Counted from the first letter of the stretch, positions 36,229 through 46,094 are shown. The stretch: DNA of 64,000 bases from Nocardiopsis sp. YSL2 (GCF_030555055.1 NZ_JAMOAO010000001.1:3658001-3722000), one strand, 5' to 3'. Notes: a model not told the origin generated them from the letters alone. Made by a program: numbers and translations.

Positions 36229-37617
36229 CTACTGGGAGTTGGTCATCTTCAGCACGTCGAGTGCGGCGTCCAGCTGCTCCTCGGTGAGCTTGCCGTCCTT
36301 GACGTAGCCGCGCTCCAGCACGACCTGGCGGATCGTCTTGCGCTCGGCCAGCGACTGCTTGGCGACCTTGGCGGCCTCCTCGTAGCCGATGTAGCGGTTG
36401 AGCGGCGTGACGATCGAGGGGGAGGACTCCGCGTAGGTGCGGCACTGCTCCTCGTTGGCCTCGATCCCGGCCACGCAGCGGTCGGCGAACAGGCGGGAGA
36501 CGTTGGCCAGCAGGCGGATGGACTCCAGCACGTTGCGGGCGATCATCGGCAGCTGCACGTTGAGCTCGAAGTTGCCGCTGGCCCCGCCGAAGGCGACGGC
36601 GGCGTCGTTGCCCACGACCTGGGAGGAGACCTGGAGCATGGCCTCGCACAGGACCGGGTTGACCTTGCCCGGCATGATCGAGGAGCCCGGCTGCAGGTCG
36701 GGGAGGAAGACCTCGGTCAGACCGGTGGTCGGGCCCGAACCCATCCAGCGGATGTCGTTGGCGATCTTGCAGTAGCCGACCGCGATCGTCCGGAGCTGGC
36801 CGGAGAGCTCGACGAGCCCGTCGCGGGCGCCCTGGGCCTCGAAGTGGTCGCGGGCCTCGGTCAGCGGCAGGCCGGTGTTCGCGGCGATCTCGGCGATGAC
36901 CCGCGAGGCGAAGCCCTCGGGGGTGTTGATGCCGGTGCCGACGGCGGTGCCGCCGAGGGGCAGTTCGGCCACGCGCGGCAGGACGGCCTCCAGACGCTCG
37001 ACCCCGTAGCGGACCTGCGCGGCGAACCCGGCGAACTCCTGGCCGAGGGTGACCGGGGTGGCGTCCATCAGGTGGGTGCGGCCGCTCTTGACGACGGACG
37101 CGAACTCGACGGACTTGCGGGTGAGCTCGCCCTCCAGGTGGCGCAGCGCGGGGATCAGCTCGTTCTGCACGGCCGAGGTGGCGGCGATGTGGATGGACGA
37201 CGGGAACACGTCGTTGGAGGATTGCGAGGCGTTGACGTGGTCGTTGGGGTGCACCTCCAGACCGGTGCGCTCCTTGGCGACGGTCGCCACGACCTCGTTG
37301 GTGTTCATGTTGCTGGAGGTGCCCGAACCGGTCTGGAAGACGTCGATCGGGAACTCGTCGTTCCACTTGCCGTCGGCGACCTCCAGGGCCGCGTCGCGGA
37401 TCGCCTTGCCGAACTCGTCCGTGATGACGCCCAGTTCGGCGTTCACCTTGGCGGCGGCGGCCTTGATCTGGCCGAGAGCGGCGATGTGGGCGCCCTCCAG
37501 GCCCTGGCCCGAGATCGGGAAGTTCTCGACGGCACGCTGGGTCTGGGCCCGCCACTTGGCCTCGGCGGGAACCCTGACCTCACCCATCGAGTCGTGCTCG
37601 ATACGGAACTCACTCAT
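36229..37617 (-). CDS. fumC: Fumarate hydratase, class II
   Basis: 462 residues of the fumarase/aspartase superfamily, with the signature [11 protein letters not shown] and conserved GSGTSSNMN and THLMDATPV blocks. It interconverts fumarate and malate in the TCA cycle without an iron-sulphur cluster. ATG 37617 has AGGAGAG upstream; a longer frame is not family-like. In mycobacteria fum (Rv1098c) lies beside glpX (Rv1099c); here the two are 5.9 kb apart, separated by DUF1707, RNHCP, ABC and DUF3352 genes. Confidence 0.95.
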   Translation of the reverse strand: MSEFRIEHDSMGEVRVPAEAKWRAQTQRAVENFPISGQGLEGAHIAALGQIKAAAAKVNAELGVITDEFGKAIRDAALEVADGKWNDEFPIDVFQTGSGTSSNMNTNEVVATVAKERTGLEVHPNDHVNASQSSNDVFPSSIHIAATSAVQNELIPALRHLEGELTRKSVEFASVVKSGRTHLMDATPVTLGQEFAGFAAQVRYGVERLEAVLPRVAELPLGGTAVGTGINTPEGFASRVIAEIAANTGLPLTEARDHFEAQGARDGLVELSGQLRTIAVGYCKIANDIRWMGSGPTTGLTEVFLPDLQPGSSIMPGKVNPVLCEAMLQVSSQVVGNDAAVAFGGASGNFELNVQLPMIARNVLESIRLLANVSRLFADRCVAGIEANEEQCRTYAESSPSIVTPLNRYIGYEEAAKVAKQSLAERKTIRQVVLERGYVKDGKLTEEQLDAALDVLKMTNSQ

Positions 37618-37749
37618 CGCTGGCCCATCTCTCCTGGGAAAACCTGTGAGACAAGCCTGCCAGACGCACAGAAGGACGGCGTCACTCACCCTGAGTTGGT
37701 GGTGTTGCACGCGTCATGTTGACATCCGCGCAGGTGGGGACACACGTGA

Positions 37750-38364
37750 TCAGGAGCTGATACCGCGTTGGGGGCGGCGCCGGCCCAGGCCGAGGAAGCG
37801 CCGCCGCCGGGGCGCCCGCACGCGCACGACCCCGAACACGCTGAACCCGTCGACCTCCATGACGGGCGGGCTCGGAAGCTCGGACCGCTGCGCGTTGGTG
37901 GAGCGCCGACCGAGGAAGCTCCAACCGGTCATCCGCACCTCGACACCCTCGGGGACGTCGATCTCGACCCGGCCGAGGAACGCGTGGACGACGATCCGGT
38001 GGTGGTTGCGCAGCAGGAGGGCTTCGCGCATGTCGACGTCGACGCGGCCGGCGAAGGCCGCGACCAGCTCACCGGGCATGGCCACCCAGCGGCCGCGGCG
38101 GGCGACGCGTCCGAACAGCCCGATCACGGGCTGGGAGTCGAGCCGGATGGGCTGCTGGTCGGCGGGGACGAGGTCGGCGGTCACGCCGGGCAGTTCGCCC
38201 AGGGTCCGGGCCTCCTGCACGAGTGCGGAACGCTCCTCGAACTCCTCCAGGTCCAAACGGCCGTCCGCGGTGGCCTCGCGCAGCACCTTCAGGACCCGTT
38301 CACGGTCGGCGTCGGAGGCACGGAGCCTGGCGGGGGACAGTTCCTCACTCACGTCGGTCAACAC
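37750..38364 (-). CDS. DUF1707 protein with LiaF-like C-terminal domain
   Basis: 204 residues, no membrane segment. Residues about 13-65 are a DUF1707 domain (LRASDADRERVLKVLREATADGRLDLEEFEER, a SHOCT-like helix pair). Residues about 75-175 show the repeating hydrophobic beta pattern of the LiaF/YvqF cell-wall-active-antibiotic response domain (GVEVRMTG, VEVDGFSVFG-like). The C-terminus is very Arg-rich. It could act in envelope stress signalling. GTG 38364 is preferred with GGGAAGGG 8 bases upstream. Confidence 0.75.
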   Translation of the reverse strand: MLTDVSEELSPARLRASDADRERVLKVLREATADGRLDLEEFEERSALVQEARTLGELPGVTADLVPADQQPIRLDSQPVIGLFGRVARRGRWVAMPGELVAAFAGRVDVDMREALLLRNHHRIVVHAFLGRVEIDVPEGVEVRMTGWSFLGRRSTNAQRSELPSPPVMEVDGFSVFGVVRVRAPRRRRFLGLGRRRPQRGISS

Positions 38365-38430
38365 TAGAGCAACCCTTCCCTCATGTCCGTCGTCCCGGTG
38401 CCGGTTGGCCGCACGGACGATGGCGGGCGA

Positions 38431-38459
38431 CGGGTGGGCCCGGGCGCCGGGCCCACCCG
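38431..38459 (-). terminator. Terminator hairpin after the RNHCP pair
   Basis: Perfect 13-bp arms (38431-38443, 38447-38459) with a 3-base loop, directly after the stop of the minus-strand gene at 38462. Confidence 0.7.
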
Positions 38460-38461
38460 CG

Positions 38462-38893
38462 TCACAGATCGATCAGCACCCGCCGGGCGACGGCGGTGGC
38501 CGAGGGCCGGGTGGCGGCCAGCGGGCGGACCGCCATCCGCACCAGCGCCCTGGCGTTGTCATCGCCCGCGACCCGGTTGGCACTGAGCCCGCCGCAGCGC
38601 GTGCAGCGGTGGATGATCATCCACTCCCCGTCCGGCCGCGCCGAGATGCTCACCGCGTCCATGCGCCCCCGGCAGTCCGCGGCGCGGTCGCCGGGTCTCC
38701 GACGGTCCACGTGCAGGCTGGCCAGGCAGTGCGGGCAGTGGTTGCGGTGCGCGGTCCCCGGCGCGTCGGCGGGGACCTCCAGACGGCACCGCACACAGCG
38801 GAACGACCCGGACCGGCCGGCCTCGCCGTGGGCGTGCAGGACGGTCTTCGGGCGCTGGGTGCGCCGTCGGCCGCGCGTGTTGCGCCGACCCAT
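38462..38893 (-). CDS. RNHCP-domain zinc-ribbon protein (distal copy)
   Basis: 143 residues. A basic N-terminus precedes the RNHCP domain: CVRC, the name-giving RNHCPHCL, HVDRRRPGDR, C in DCRG, HRCTRCG and NR...DDN near the end. The paired CxxC motifs suggest a double zinc ribbon, perhaps nucleic-acid binding; function is not established. It starts two bases after the stop of a paralogue (GAGGTGTGAGCATG), with GGAGG inside the previous gene, so the two are translationally coupled. Confidence 0.82.
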   Translation of the reverse strand: MGRRNTRGRRRTQRPKTVLHAHGEAGRSGSFRCVRCRLEVPADAPGTAHRNHCPHCLASLHVDRRRPGDRAADCRGRMDAVSISARPDGEWMIIHRCTRCGGLSANRVAGDDNARALVRMAVRPLAATRPSATAVARRVLIDL

Positions 38894-38895
38894 GC

Positions 38896-39261
38896 TCACA
38901 CCTCCCCGAACAGGTCGAGCGGGAAGGGCGGTTCGGCGAGCGGCCGTACGGCCAGGCGCATCAGCACGAGGTGGTTGTCGTCCGCGCAGACGGCGCTCTC
39001 CGACAGCTCGTCGCACATGGTGCAGCGGTGGATGAGACGCCACGCCCCGCCGCGCGGAACGGCGATGGAGATCGGGACCATGCGGCCGCCGCAGTCGGCG
39101 GCACCGCCCTCGACCTGGTCGACGACGTGGCGCGAACTCAGGCAGCTGGGGCAGTGGTCGCGTCGAGCGCCCTCGGGGTCGAGGACGGAGGTGGTCAGCC
39201 CGCAGCGCACGCAGGTGAAGGTGGTGGTGCGCAGGACGGGGCTGGGTTCGGTGGTGGACAC
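38896..39261 (-). CDS. RNHCP-domain zinc-ribbon protein (proximal copy, RDHCP variant)
   Basis: 121 residues with the same scaffold: CVRCG, RDHCPSCL in place of RNHCPxCL, HVVDQVEGG, DCGG, HRCTMCDEL and DDN. The Asn-to-Asp change in the signature and loss of the NR motif (SESAVCADDN) suggest divergence of role from its neighbour. GTG 39261 has AAGGAG 7 bases upstream. First gene of a two-gene operon. Function unknown. Confidence 0.8.
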   Translation of the reverse strand: MSTTEPSPVLRTTTFTCVRCGLTTSVLDPEGARRDHCPSCLSSRHVVDQVEGGAADCGGRMVPISIAVPRGGAWRLIHRCTMCDELSESAVCADDNHLVLMRLAVRPLAEPPFPLDLFGEV

Positions 39262-39705
39262 CCGGGAACTCCTTGCTGGACATCGGTATCGGGCAGCAGG
39301 AGCAGGCCGAGCGGTTTCGACGGTGGGGCGGGGCGTGTCCGTCAGCGGGCCGTGAGCGGCCGGGGACGGGAGCAGCCCGCACGGTGGTCAAGCGCGCTCG
39401 GCGCGATCCGGGTCATCAACATCCTCCTGTGGCCCCGGTCGGCTGGTGCGCGCCCGGGCGGGTCGTCGTGGTTCGGCCGATCCTAGGAAGGGTCCGGTTC
39501 CCCGCGCAACGGATTTTTCGCGCCCGGCGGGAGCGCGGAGGGGTCCGTGCCCGGCGCGCCGGTACGGGAGGGGTGGTCCGCCTGCTCCCGGTGGCGACCG
39601 GAGATCGTGGGACCGGCCGCCTGCCCGCCCGCCGCCGCCCTTCGCGCCCTCCCGCGGGCCGGAAACTCGCTGGATATTCACCCGCGAGTTTGCCACCGTG
39701 GCCTC
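39262..39705. other. Divergent region between RNHCP operon and ABC exporter
   Basis: 444 bases; no convincing gene on either strand. The only clear element is the palindrome at 39663-39691 close to the ABC start. A T-rich GGATTTTTCGCG occurs near 39510, unusual for this genome but not interpretable. Confidence 0.4.
39663..39691 (+). promoter_or_regulatory. Palindrome before the ABC exporter (possible operator)
   Basis: AAACTCGC (39663-39670) and GCGAGTTT (39684-39691) are perfect 8-bp arms with 13 bases between them; GATATT (39673-39678) inside could be a -10 box. The ATG at 39706 follows 14 bases later. The layout fits a repressor that blocks exporter transcription until an inducer is present. 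Confidence 0.45.
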
Positions 39706-40677
39706 ATGACCTCATCTGATCCGGGCCGGAGTGTGCCTGGGAGCGCGTCCATGGGCCCCCGTGACTCCACAGCCGTCCCAGCGCTCCTGCTACGCGGCGT
39801 CGTCAAGCGCTTCGGTTCACTGACCGCGGTCGACGGTCTGGACCTCGACGTCCCCCAAGGCGTCGTCCTCGGCCTGCTCGGCCCCAACGGCGCGGGCAAG
39901 TCCACCACGATGAAGATGCTCACCGCCCAGAGCCTGGCCGACGAGGGCGAGATCCGCATCCTCGGCCACGAGATCCCCGCCGAGTCGAAGTGGGCGCGCG
40001 CCCGCATGGGAGTCGTCCCCCAGCACGACAACCTCGACGAGGAACTCACCGTCGAGCAGAACCTGCGGATGTTCTCCTTCCTCTACCGCGTCCCCCGCCG
40101 GCAGCGCCGCGAGGCCATCGCGCGCGCCATGCGCCTGGCCCAGCTCGGCGACCGCGGCGACACCCTCGTGGACGACCTCTCCGGCGGAATGCGCCGTCGG
40201 CTCCTCATCGTCCGAGCCCTCCTGCACCGGCCGGAACTCGTCCTCATGGACGAACCCACGGTCGGCCTGGACCCGCAGGTCCGCCAGGACCTGTGGGGCG
40301 TCATCAACGCCCTGCGCGCCGAGGGCGTCACCGTGCTGATGTCCACGCACTACATCGAGGAGGCCGAACGGCTCTCCGACGAGGTGGCCCTGATGGCGGC
40401 CGGCCGGGTCGTGGAGCGCGGCACCCCCGCCGACCTCGTCGCCAAGTACGCGGGGGCGACCGTGGAGGAGTACGAACCGGGGGAGGACGGCATCGACGCC
40501 CTCGAATCCCTCATCCGCGGCCACGGCTTCACCACCCGGCGCACCGGCACGACCGTGTCGGTCCTGCGCGCCGAAGAACTGCCCGAGTCGCTCCGGGACC
40601 GGCTGGCCACGCCACTGCGGCGCGCCAGCAACCTGGAGGACGTGTTCGTGACCCTGACCGGGGAGAGTGTGGAATGA
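39706..40677 (+). CDS. ABC exporter ATP-binding subunit (DrrA/NodI-like)
   Basis: 323 residues. Walker A GPNGAGKST (59-67), Q-loop VVPQHDN, signature DDLSGGMRRR, Walker B LVLMDEPTVGLD and the H-loop STHYIEEA; the C-terminal ~90 residues match the DrrA/NodI extension. Such pairs export drugs, lipids or polysaccharides. ATG 39706 is used; ATG 39751 with GGGAG upstream is an equally good start. The stop overlaps the permease start (ATGA). Confidence 0.9.
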   Translation: MTSSDPGRSVPGSASMGPRDSTAVPALLLRGVVKRFGSLTAVDGLDLDVPQGVVLGLLGPNGAGKSTTMKMLTAQSLADEGEIRILGHEIPAESKWARARMGVVPQHDNLDEELTVEQNLRMFSFLYRVPRRQRREAIARAMRLAQLGDRGDTLVDDLSGGMRRRLLIVRALLHRPELVLMDEPTVGLDPQVRQDLWGVINALRAEGVTVLMSTHYIEEAERLSDEVALMAAGRVVERGTPADLVAKYAGATVEEYEPGEDGIDALESLIRGHGFTTRRTGTTVSVLRAEELPESLRDRLATPLRRASNLEDVFVTLTGESVE

Positions 40678-41495
40678 CCCTGCGACAGACCAGGGAGGAC
40701 GCCCGGCCGGAGATCCACGCGCGTCCCGGACGGTTCGAGGCCGACGCCGTCATGGGCGTGGTCGCGCGCGAGTGGATCCTGTACGGCCAGTCCTGGCGGG
40801 CGACCACCTTCGCCGCGGTGGTGGAGCCGACGCTGTACCTGCTGTGCTTCGGCTTCGGCATGGGCGCCCTCATCGGCACGCTCGCCGGCTACAGCTACAT
40901 CGACTTCCTCGGCACCGGCATCGTGGCGGTGTCGGTCATGTTCCAGTCGATGATGCCCGCCGTCATCAACACCTTCATCAAGCGCCGCTTCCTGCACACG
41001 TACGAGGGCATCCTCGCCACCCCGATCGACGTGCGCGAACTGGTCACGGGCGAGGCGCTGTGGCTGGCCATGCGTTCCGGCGTCTACGGCTGCGTGCCGT
41101 TGCTCGTCGCCATCGGCTTCGGGCTGCGGCCCGGTCCCGGCATGCTCCTCGTGCCGTTCATCGCGTTCCTGGCGGGCTTCGCCTTCGCGCTGTTCGGCAT
41201 CTGGATCTCGGCGGTCATCTCGTCGGTTCGGTCGATGGACTACGTCTTCAGCGGCCTGTTCACACCGCTGTTCCTCGTGGCGGGGACCTTCTTCCCGTTG
41301 ACCGAGCTGCCCGACTGGGTGCAGTCGGCGGCCATGGTCAACCCGCTCTACCACGCCGTGGAGCTCATTCGCGGGGTGGTCTTCGGCGGTCTGGAGCCCG
41401 GGACGGCGCTGGGCCACGTCGCCGTGCTGGTGGCCTTCATCGTCCTGATGTGGTTCCTGGCGGGCTTCCAGATGCGTCGCCGCGTCGTCAGCTGA
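40674..41495 (+). CDS. ABC-2 type permease (DrrB/NodJ-like)
   Basis: 273 residues with six hydrophobic helices and the ABC-2 signature region LFTPLFLVAGTFFPLTELP. It pairs with the ATPase directly upstream, sharing an ATGA overlap, to form a two-gene exporter. The substrate is not indicated; the neighbouring RNHCP and DUF1707 genes give no clue. It ends at a strong hairpin. Confidence 0.9.
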   Translation: MTLRQTREDARPEIHARPGRFEADAVMGVVAREWILYGQSWRATTFAAVVEPTLYLLCFGFGMGALIGTLAGYSYIDFLGTGIVAVSVMFQSMMPAVINTFIKRRFLHTYEGILATPIDVRELVTGEALWLAMRSGVYGCVPLLVAIGFGLRPGPGMLLVPFIAFLAGFAFALFGIWISAVISSVRSMDYVFSGLFTPLFLVAGTFFPLTELPDWVQSAAMVNPLYHAVELIRGVVFGGLEPGTALGHVAVLVAFIVLMWFLAGFQMRRRVVS

Positions 41496-41582
41496 CCCGG
41501 GGTCCGCGGGGCCGCGCGCGGGGTCCTGGCCGGACACCCCCGACCGTGCCCCGGCCCACGGGGCCCGACCGGGGCCCGAACG

Positions 41583-41622
41583 CGGCGGTGGCGCGGGAGG
41601 AGACCCTCCCGCGCCACCGCCG
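41583..41622. terminator. Bidirectional terminator hairpin
   Basis: Perfect 18-bp arms (41583-41600, 41605-41622) with loop AGAC between the convergent permease and DUF3352 genes; the strongest hairpin in the window. Confidence 0.8.
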
Positions 41623-41633
41623 TCTGTTCGCGG

Positions 41634-43310
41634 CTACTCGCCGCCGCTGGGTGCCCAGCGCAGCTCGAAGCTCGCGCGCTCGCCCCCGTCGGTGACGCTG
41701 AGCGCCACGCCCACCGCGCCCCACTCGTCCGGGGCGCTGACCTCCTCGGCGGGGACGGCCTGCCGCAGGTCGACGTATCCGGCCAGGACGGCGTCGTCCA
41801 TCTCCTGCATGGTCTGCTGGAACACCTCGTCGTCGGCCAGGCGCCCACCGCCCGAGCCGTTCGAGACCACCACGGTGTCGCCGTCGGTGCGCACCTGCGG
41901 AGCCGAGGTGGCGTAGGGGCCGGCCATCTCCTCGATGAGGGTGTTCAGCACCTGCTCCTCGCCGCCGACCGCGCGGTACTCGAAGGCCGCCTCGTCGGAG
42001 CCTCCGGGGGAGAAGTCCATATCGGTGGCGCCGAACGCCGTGGACGTGCCCAGCAGACCGCTGAAGCTGTCCGGCACCGGCACGCCCATGGCGTTGAGCT
42101 CCTGCTCCATCTCGGTCTGCTCGCCGCGGCTGAGGAAGGGGATCCCGTCCTCGTAGGCGCTGGTGACGGCCTGGTCCAGGCCGGTGCCGCCGAACGCCAT
42201 GACGGTGTTCTCGGGCAGGTCGCCCATCGCCCCCACGCTCGCGCCCGGGGACTCCGCGAGCCAGGACAGGTCCGCCTGGTCCACCTCGAAGCCGAACACG
42301 TCCATCCGCGCCTCGAGGTAGTCGCCGTCGATCCGCACGGACGCGGTCGCCCGGCCCGACAACGCTCCCGAGCCCGAGGGCAGTTCGGACTCGATGTCCC
42401 GCGCGATCTCCTCGACCGCCATCAGGCCGCCCAGGTCCGTCCAGCCGACCGCCACGCTACCGCCGGGCACGTCGGCCAGGTCGCCGGAGAAGGTGTCGCT
42501 CTCGTCCAGGGGGCCGTAGTCCTCCACCTGGCGGTTCAGGTCGGCGATCGCGGCCTCGCTGTACGACATCAGCGCGAAGTCGTCCACGATCTCGAAGGCG
42601 AGGTCGTCGTTCTGGCTCGCCAGGGTGCTGAGCTGTTCCTCCGCGAGGGCCCCGTCGGTCACCGACAGGGCGATCGCGCCGGTGACACCGGCGCCCTCGG
42701 CCGCCTCCTCGTCGTCGGTCGGCCACACCGCGCCGCCGACGCCCTGGCCGATCCACTCCTCCACGTCGGCCTGGTCCGCCTCGGGGAAGGCCTCGACGAA
42801 GCCCTCGGCCATCATCGAGGAGGTGTCGCCGTCGGGCTCACCCATCTCCTCGAGCATCTCCTGGGGCAGGCGGTCGACGAACTGGAGCAGTTCGATGGCC
42901 TGGGAGCCGTCGATGGCCAGGTCGACCTTGCCGAACGCGATCGCGTTGCCGGGCAGGACGGTCTCGGGCTGCGGCCCGCCGAAGTCCACCAGGGACACCG
43001 TCGCCCAGACGGTACCCGCCATGACCACGACGGCCACGCCCGCGGCGGCGGGGATCAGCCAGCGGTTGCGGCGGCCGCCGCCCGAGGGCGGCATCTGACC
43101 GCCCGAGTACTGGCCCCCGTAGGGCGGACCGCCGGGCGCGCCGCCGCCGGGCGCGCCGTGCTGCGGGTACGGGGGCTGCTGGTGCTGAGGGGGGTACTGC
43201 TGTCCCGGGGCGGCGCCGTACGGAGGGGGGTAGCCCTGTCCAGGTTGCCCAGGCTGCCCGGGCTGCTGCGGCTGCCACTGGGGCTGCTGTGGGGGATCTG
43301 GGTAGGACAT
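41634..43310 (-). CDS. DUF3352-like membrane-anchored extracytoplasmic protein
   Basis: 558 residues. Residues 1-82 are a Gln/Pro/Gly/Tyr-rich cytoplasmic tail; one helix (about 85-106) anchors a large acidic outside domain (about 115-558) with alternating strands and helices typical of actinobacterial DUF3352 proteins (LPGNAIAFGKVDLAIDGSQ, ALSVTDG repeated near both ends). Function unknown. The ALSVTDG motif at about 185 and 535 hints at two related halves. Confidence 0.7.
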   Translation of the reverse strand: MSYPDPPQQPQWQPQQPGQPGQPGQGYPPPYGAAPGQQYPPQHQQPPYPQHGAPGGGAPGGPPYGGQYSGGQMPPSGGGRRNRWLIPAAAGVAVVVMAGTVWATVSLVDFGGPQPETVLPGNAIAFGKVDLAIDGSQAIELLQFVDRLPQEMLEEMGEPDGDTSSMMAEGFVEAFPEADQADVEEWIGQGVGGAVWPTDDEEAAEGAGVTGAIALSVTDGALAEEQLSTLASQNDDLAFEIVDDFALMSYSEAAIADLNRQVEDYGPLDESDTFSGDLADVPGGSVAVGWTDLGGLMAVEEIARDIESELPSGSGALSGRATASVRIDGDYLEARMDVFGFEVDQADLSWLAESPGASVGAMGDLPENTVMAFGGTGLDQAVTSAYEDGIPFLSRGEQTEMEQELNAMGVPVPDSFSGLLGTSTAFGATDMDFSPGGSDEAAFEYRAVGGEEQVLNTLIEEMAGPYATSAPQVRTDGDTVVVSNGSGGGRLADDEVFQQTMQEMDDAVLAGYVDLRQAVPAEEVSAPDEWGAVGVALSVTDGGERASFELRWAPSGGE

Positions 43311-43470
43311 CGTGCCTCCGACGGGGAATTACGGTGCGCGTGGGCGCGGGGTCGACGTGGGTTCTGATGCAGGGTCACCCCGGTGTGGTTCGCACCCGTT
43401 GCCGGTCGTGCGGACGTGCCCGGCTCGGACGGGCGGGTCGGGCCGCGCGTCCGGCTCGGCCCGGACGCGT

Positions 43471-43504
43471 CGGCACGGCCGGACCCCGGGTTCCGGCCGT
43501 GCCG
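43471..43504 (-). terminator. Terminator hairpin after glpX
   Basis: Perfect 13-bp arms (43471-43483, 43492-43504) around an 8-base loop, 24 bases beyond the glpX stop. Confidence 0.65.
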
Positions 43505-43527
43505 AGACGCGATCCACCGGGGCGGGG

Positions 43528-44550
43528 TCAGGGAGCGGAGGTCAGGTCCACGCCGCTGTAGGCCGCCAACTTGCTCAGGCGGTGCTCGCTGCGCACCTCG
43601 CGGACGGTGCCGCTGCGCCCGCGCATGACCAGGGAGTCGGTGATGACCCGCGAGGCCTCGTAGCGCACGCCTCCGACCAGCTCCCCGTCGGTGATGCCGG
43701 TCGCGGCGAAGAACACGTCCTCGGAGGAGACGAGGTCGTCGGTGTGCAGCACCCGGCCCAGGTCGTGCCCGGCCGCGAGGGCCTGGGCGCGCTCGTCCTC
43801 GTCCTTGGGCCACAGCCGTCCCTGGATGACGCCGCCCAGGCACTTCATCGCGCAGGCGGTGATGATGCCCTCCGGGGTGCCGCCGATGCCCAGCAGCAGG
43901 TCCACGCCGGTACCCGCACGGGCCGCCATGATCGCGCCGGCCACGTCGCCGTCGCTGATGAACTTGATCCGGGCGCCCGCGTCGCGGACGTCCTGCACGA
44001 TCTGCTTGTGGCGGGGACGGTCCAGGATGACGACCGTGACGTCCTGGGGGGACTTGCCCTTGGCACGGGCCACCGCCCGGATGTTGTCGGCGACCGGCGC
44101 GGCGATGTCCACGACGTCGGCTGCCTCGGGGCCCGCGGCCAGCTTCTCCATGTAGAAGACCGCGGAGGGGTCGAACATCGTGTTGCGCGGGCTCATCGCG
44201 ATGACGGCGATCGCGTTGGGCATGCCCATGGCGGTCAGCGTGGTGCCGTCGATCGGGTCGACGGCCACGTCCCAGCCCTGGCCCCCGCCGTCGCCCACGT
44301 TCTCACCGTTGTAGAGCATCGGGGCGTTGTCCTTCTCGCCCTCGCCGATCACCACGGTGCCGTTCATGGACACGGTGCTGATCATGTGCCGCATGCCGCG
44401 CACGGCCGCCCCGTCGGCACCGATCTTGTCGCCCTTGCCGACCCACCGGGCCGCCGCGAGCGCTGCGGTCTCGGTGACGCGGACCAGCTCCAACGCGAGG
44501 TTTCTGTCGGGCGCCGAGGACTGCGCGGTGGAGCTCGCGGACTGCGACAT
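43528..44550 (-). CDS. glpX: Fructose-1,6-bisphosphatase, class II
   Basis: 340 residues with GlpX motifs [11 protein letters not shown] and VDPIDGTT (metal-binding acids), and GIGGTPEGI. It removes the 1-phosphate of fructose bisphosphate in gluconeogenesis and is the usual FBPase of actinobacteria. ATG 44550 is preferred over ATG 44568 because GGAAGGTG lies 9 bases before it. Divergent from a TetR gene and near the DUF4245 gene, as glpX (Rv1099c) is near Rv1100. Confidence 0.95.
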   Translation of the reverse strand: MSQSASSTAQSSAPDRNLALELVRVTETAALAAARWVGKGDKIGADGAAVRGMRHMISTVSMNGTVVIGEGEKDNAPMLYNGENVGDGGGQGWDVAVDPIDGTTLTAMGMPNAIAVIAMSPRNTMFDPSAVFYMEKLAAGPEAADVVDIAAPVADNIRAVARAKGKSPQDVTVVILDRPRHKQIVQDVRDAGARIKFISDGDVAGAIMAARAGTGVDLLLGIGGTPEGIITACAMKCLGGVIQGRLWPKDEDERAQALAAGHDLGRVLHTDDLVSSEDVFFAATGITDGELVGGVRYEASRVITDSLVMRGRSGTVREVRSEHRLSKLAAYSGVDLTSAP

Positions 44551-44756
44551 GGAGGTGACACCTTCCATCAGGGATCAGGGCGGGGGTACACGTCTTAGGG
44601 TAGTCACCCGACGTGTTCCCCGACTGGCACGGGTCGCCCGGGGTGTCACACCCCGTCCGGCCCCGAGCGGTGGTCGGCGCCCTTGGGTGCCACCCGGAGC
44701 GGGCACGTGGTGGCGGTGACGGTCTACCCTGGCCTGACCCGGACCGGAGTGAGGGC

Positions 44757-45371
44757 GTGACAGTGGACAAGACGGACAGGCCGGAGAAGGCCGTGCGGGT
44801 CTCGCCGCGCGGAGCCGCCACACGCAGTGCTCTGCTCAGGGCGGCCGCCCAGGTGTTCCGCACCGTGGGCTTCGCCAAGGCGGGCGTGAGCGAGGTCGTC
44901 TCGGTCGCCGGTGCGAGTGTCGGCAGCCTGTACCACCACTTCACCGGCAAGGCCGACCTCTACCTCGCGCTGTACGAGGAGTTCCAGCAGCGCCAGCAGG
45001 AGCGCACCCACCAGGCGGTGGTGGACGCGCGGGCCGAGGGTGAGAGCGATCCCACACGGCTGATGAACATCGCCGCCCGTGCCTACCTGCTCGGCAGCAT
45101 CGAGGAGCGCGACACCGCGCGGCTGTTCTTCAGCGGCGACGGCCCTCCCGGCTTCGACTACCAGCTCCGCGCCCGGCTCACCCAGTGGAGCGACCGCAAC
45201 GTGGCCCTGTTCCGCAAGGCCGACGAGCCCGTGGACGAGGCGCTGCTCATCGTGGTGAGCGGGGCCATGCTCCTGGCCGTGGCCGAGGTGGTGCGGCGCG
45301 ACGACGCCGACGCCTACAAGCTCGCCGACGACATCACGGCGCTGCTCTCGCAGTTCGAGCGCCGGTCCTGA
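44757..45371 (+). CDS. TetR-family regulator
   Basis: 204 residues. The HTH (about 20-65) reads RSALLRAAAQVFRTVGFAKAGVSEVVSVAGASVGSLYHHF, cut here as RSALLRAAAQVF and ASVGSLYHHF in family terms; the C-terminal ligand domain is unclassified. GTG 44757 has GGAG and AGGG upstream. A TACCCT at about 44724-44729 could be its -10. Likely targets are itself and the divergent glpX or the DUF4245 gene, but no operator was found. Confidence 0.85.
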   Translation: MTVDKTDRPEKAVRVSPRGAATRSALLRAAAQVFRTVGFAKAGVSEVVSVAGASVGSLYHHFTGKADLYLALYEEFQQRQQERTHQAVVDARAEGESDPTRLMNIAARAYLLGSIEERDTARLFFSGDGPPGFDYQLRARLTQWSDRNVALFRKADEPVDEALLIVVSGAMLLAVAEVVRRDDADAYKLADDITALLSQFERRS

Positions 45372-45443
45372 ACGCGCCCCCGGGACCGGTAGCGGCACCC
45401 CGGATCAGAGGGGTCGCGGACCTGCGGCAAGCTGGTAACCGTC

Positions 45444-45980
45444 ATGAGTGAGTACAGCCGGTCCAACGCCACCTTCAAGAACTACGCCATCTCCCTCGGG
45501 ATCCTCGTCGCGATCCTGCTGGCCATGGCGTTCGTGGTCTCCACGCGCAGGGGCGAGCACATCCCCTCCGTGAACTACCGCCCCGACGCCGACGTCCTGC
45601 GCGAGGCGGCGGACTACCCGGTGACGGTTCCCGCCGAGGACCTCGTCGAGCAGGGGTGGACGCCCACCAGCTCCACCCTCGACGTGAGCGGTCCCGTGCA
45701 GTGGAGCGTGGGATTCGCCACCGCCGCGGACAGCCACGCCCGGCTCATCCAGAGCGATGGCGATCCGGCCTCCGTGGTGGCCGAGAGCATCGAGGACGCC
45801 GAACCGGTCGGCACGGTCGCCGTGGGCGGCCGGGAGTGGGAGCACTACGACTCCGAGGACTGGGGCGCCCTGGTGTCGCGGGGCGAGGACGTGACCCTGG
45901 TGGTGGCCGGAAGCGCCGAGGTGGACGAGCTCGCCCACCTGGCCGGCGGCCTGGAGACGGACCCGGCCGGCTCCGAGTGA
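45444..45980 (+). CDS. DUF4245 membrane-anchored protein
   Basis: 178 residues: short polar N-terminus, one helix at about 13-34 (YAISLGILVAILLAMAFVVS) and an extracytoplasmic domain (PVTVPAEDLVEQGWTPTSS, VQWSVGFAT) typical of DUF4245. Unknown function; conserved next to glpX in actinobacteria. The last ten residues are acidic. Confidence 0.85.
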   Translation: MSEYSRSNATFKNYAISLGILVAILLAMAFVVSTRRGEHIPSVNYRPDADVLREAADYPVTVPAEDLVEQGWTPTSSTLDVSGPVQWSVGFATAADSHARLIQSDGDPASVVAESIEDAEPVGTVAVGGREWEHYDSEDWGALVSRGEDVTLVVAGSAEVDELAHLAGGLETDPAGSE

Positions 45981-46094
45981 CCGCCGCCCGCTGATCCGGG
46001 CGGGCGGTACCCGGGTGACACGGCGGACACGGGCGGGGGACCCGCGCGCCGAACTGCTCCGCGCGGGTCCCTCCGTGTCCGGTGTGCCGCGGCG

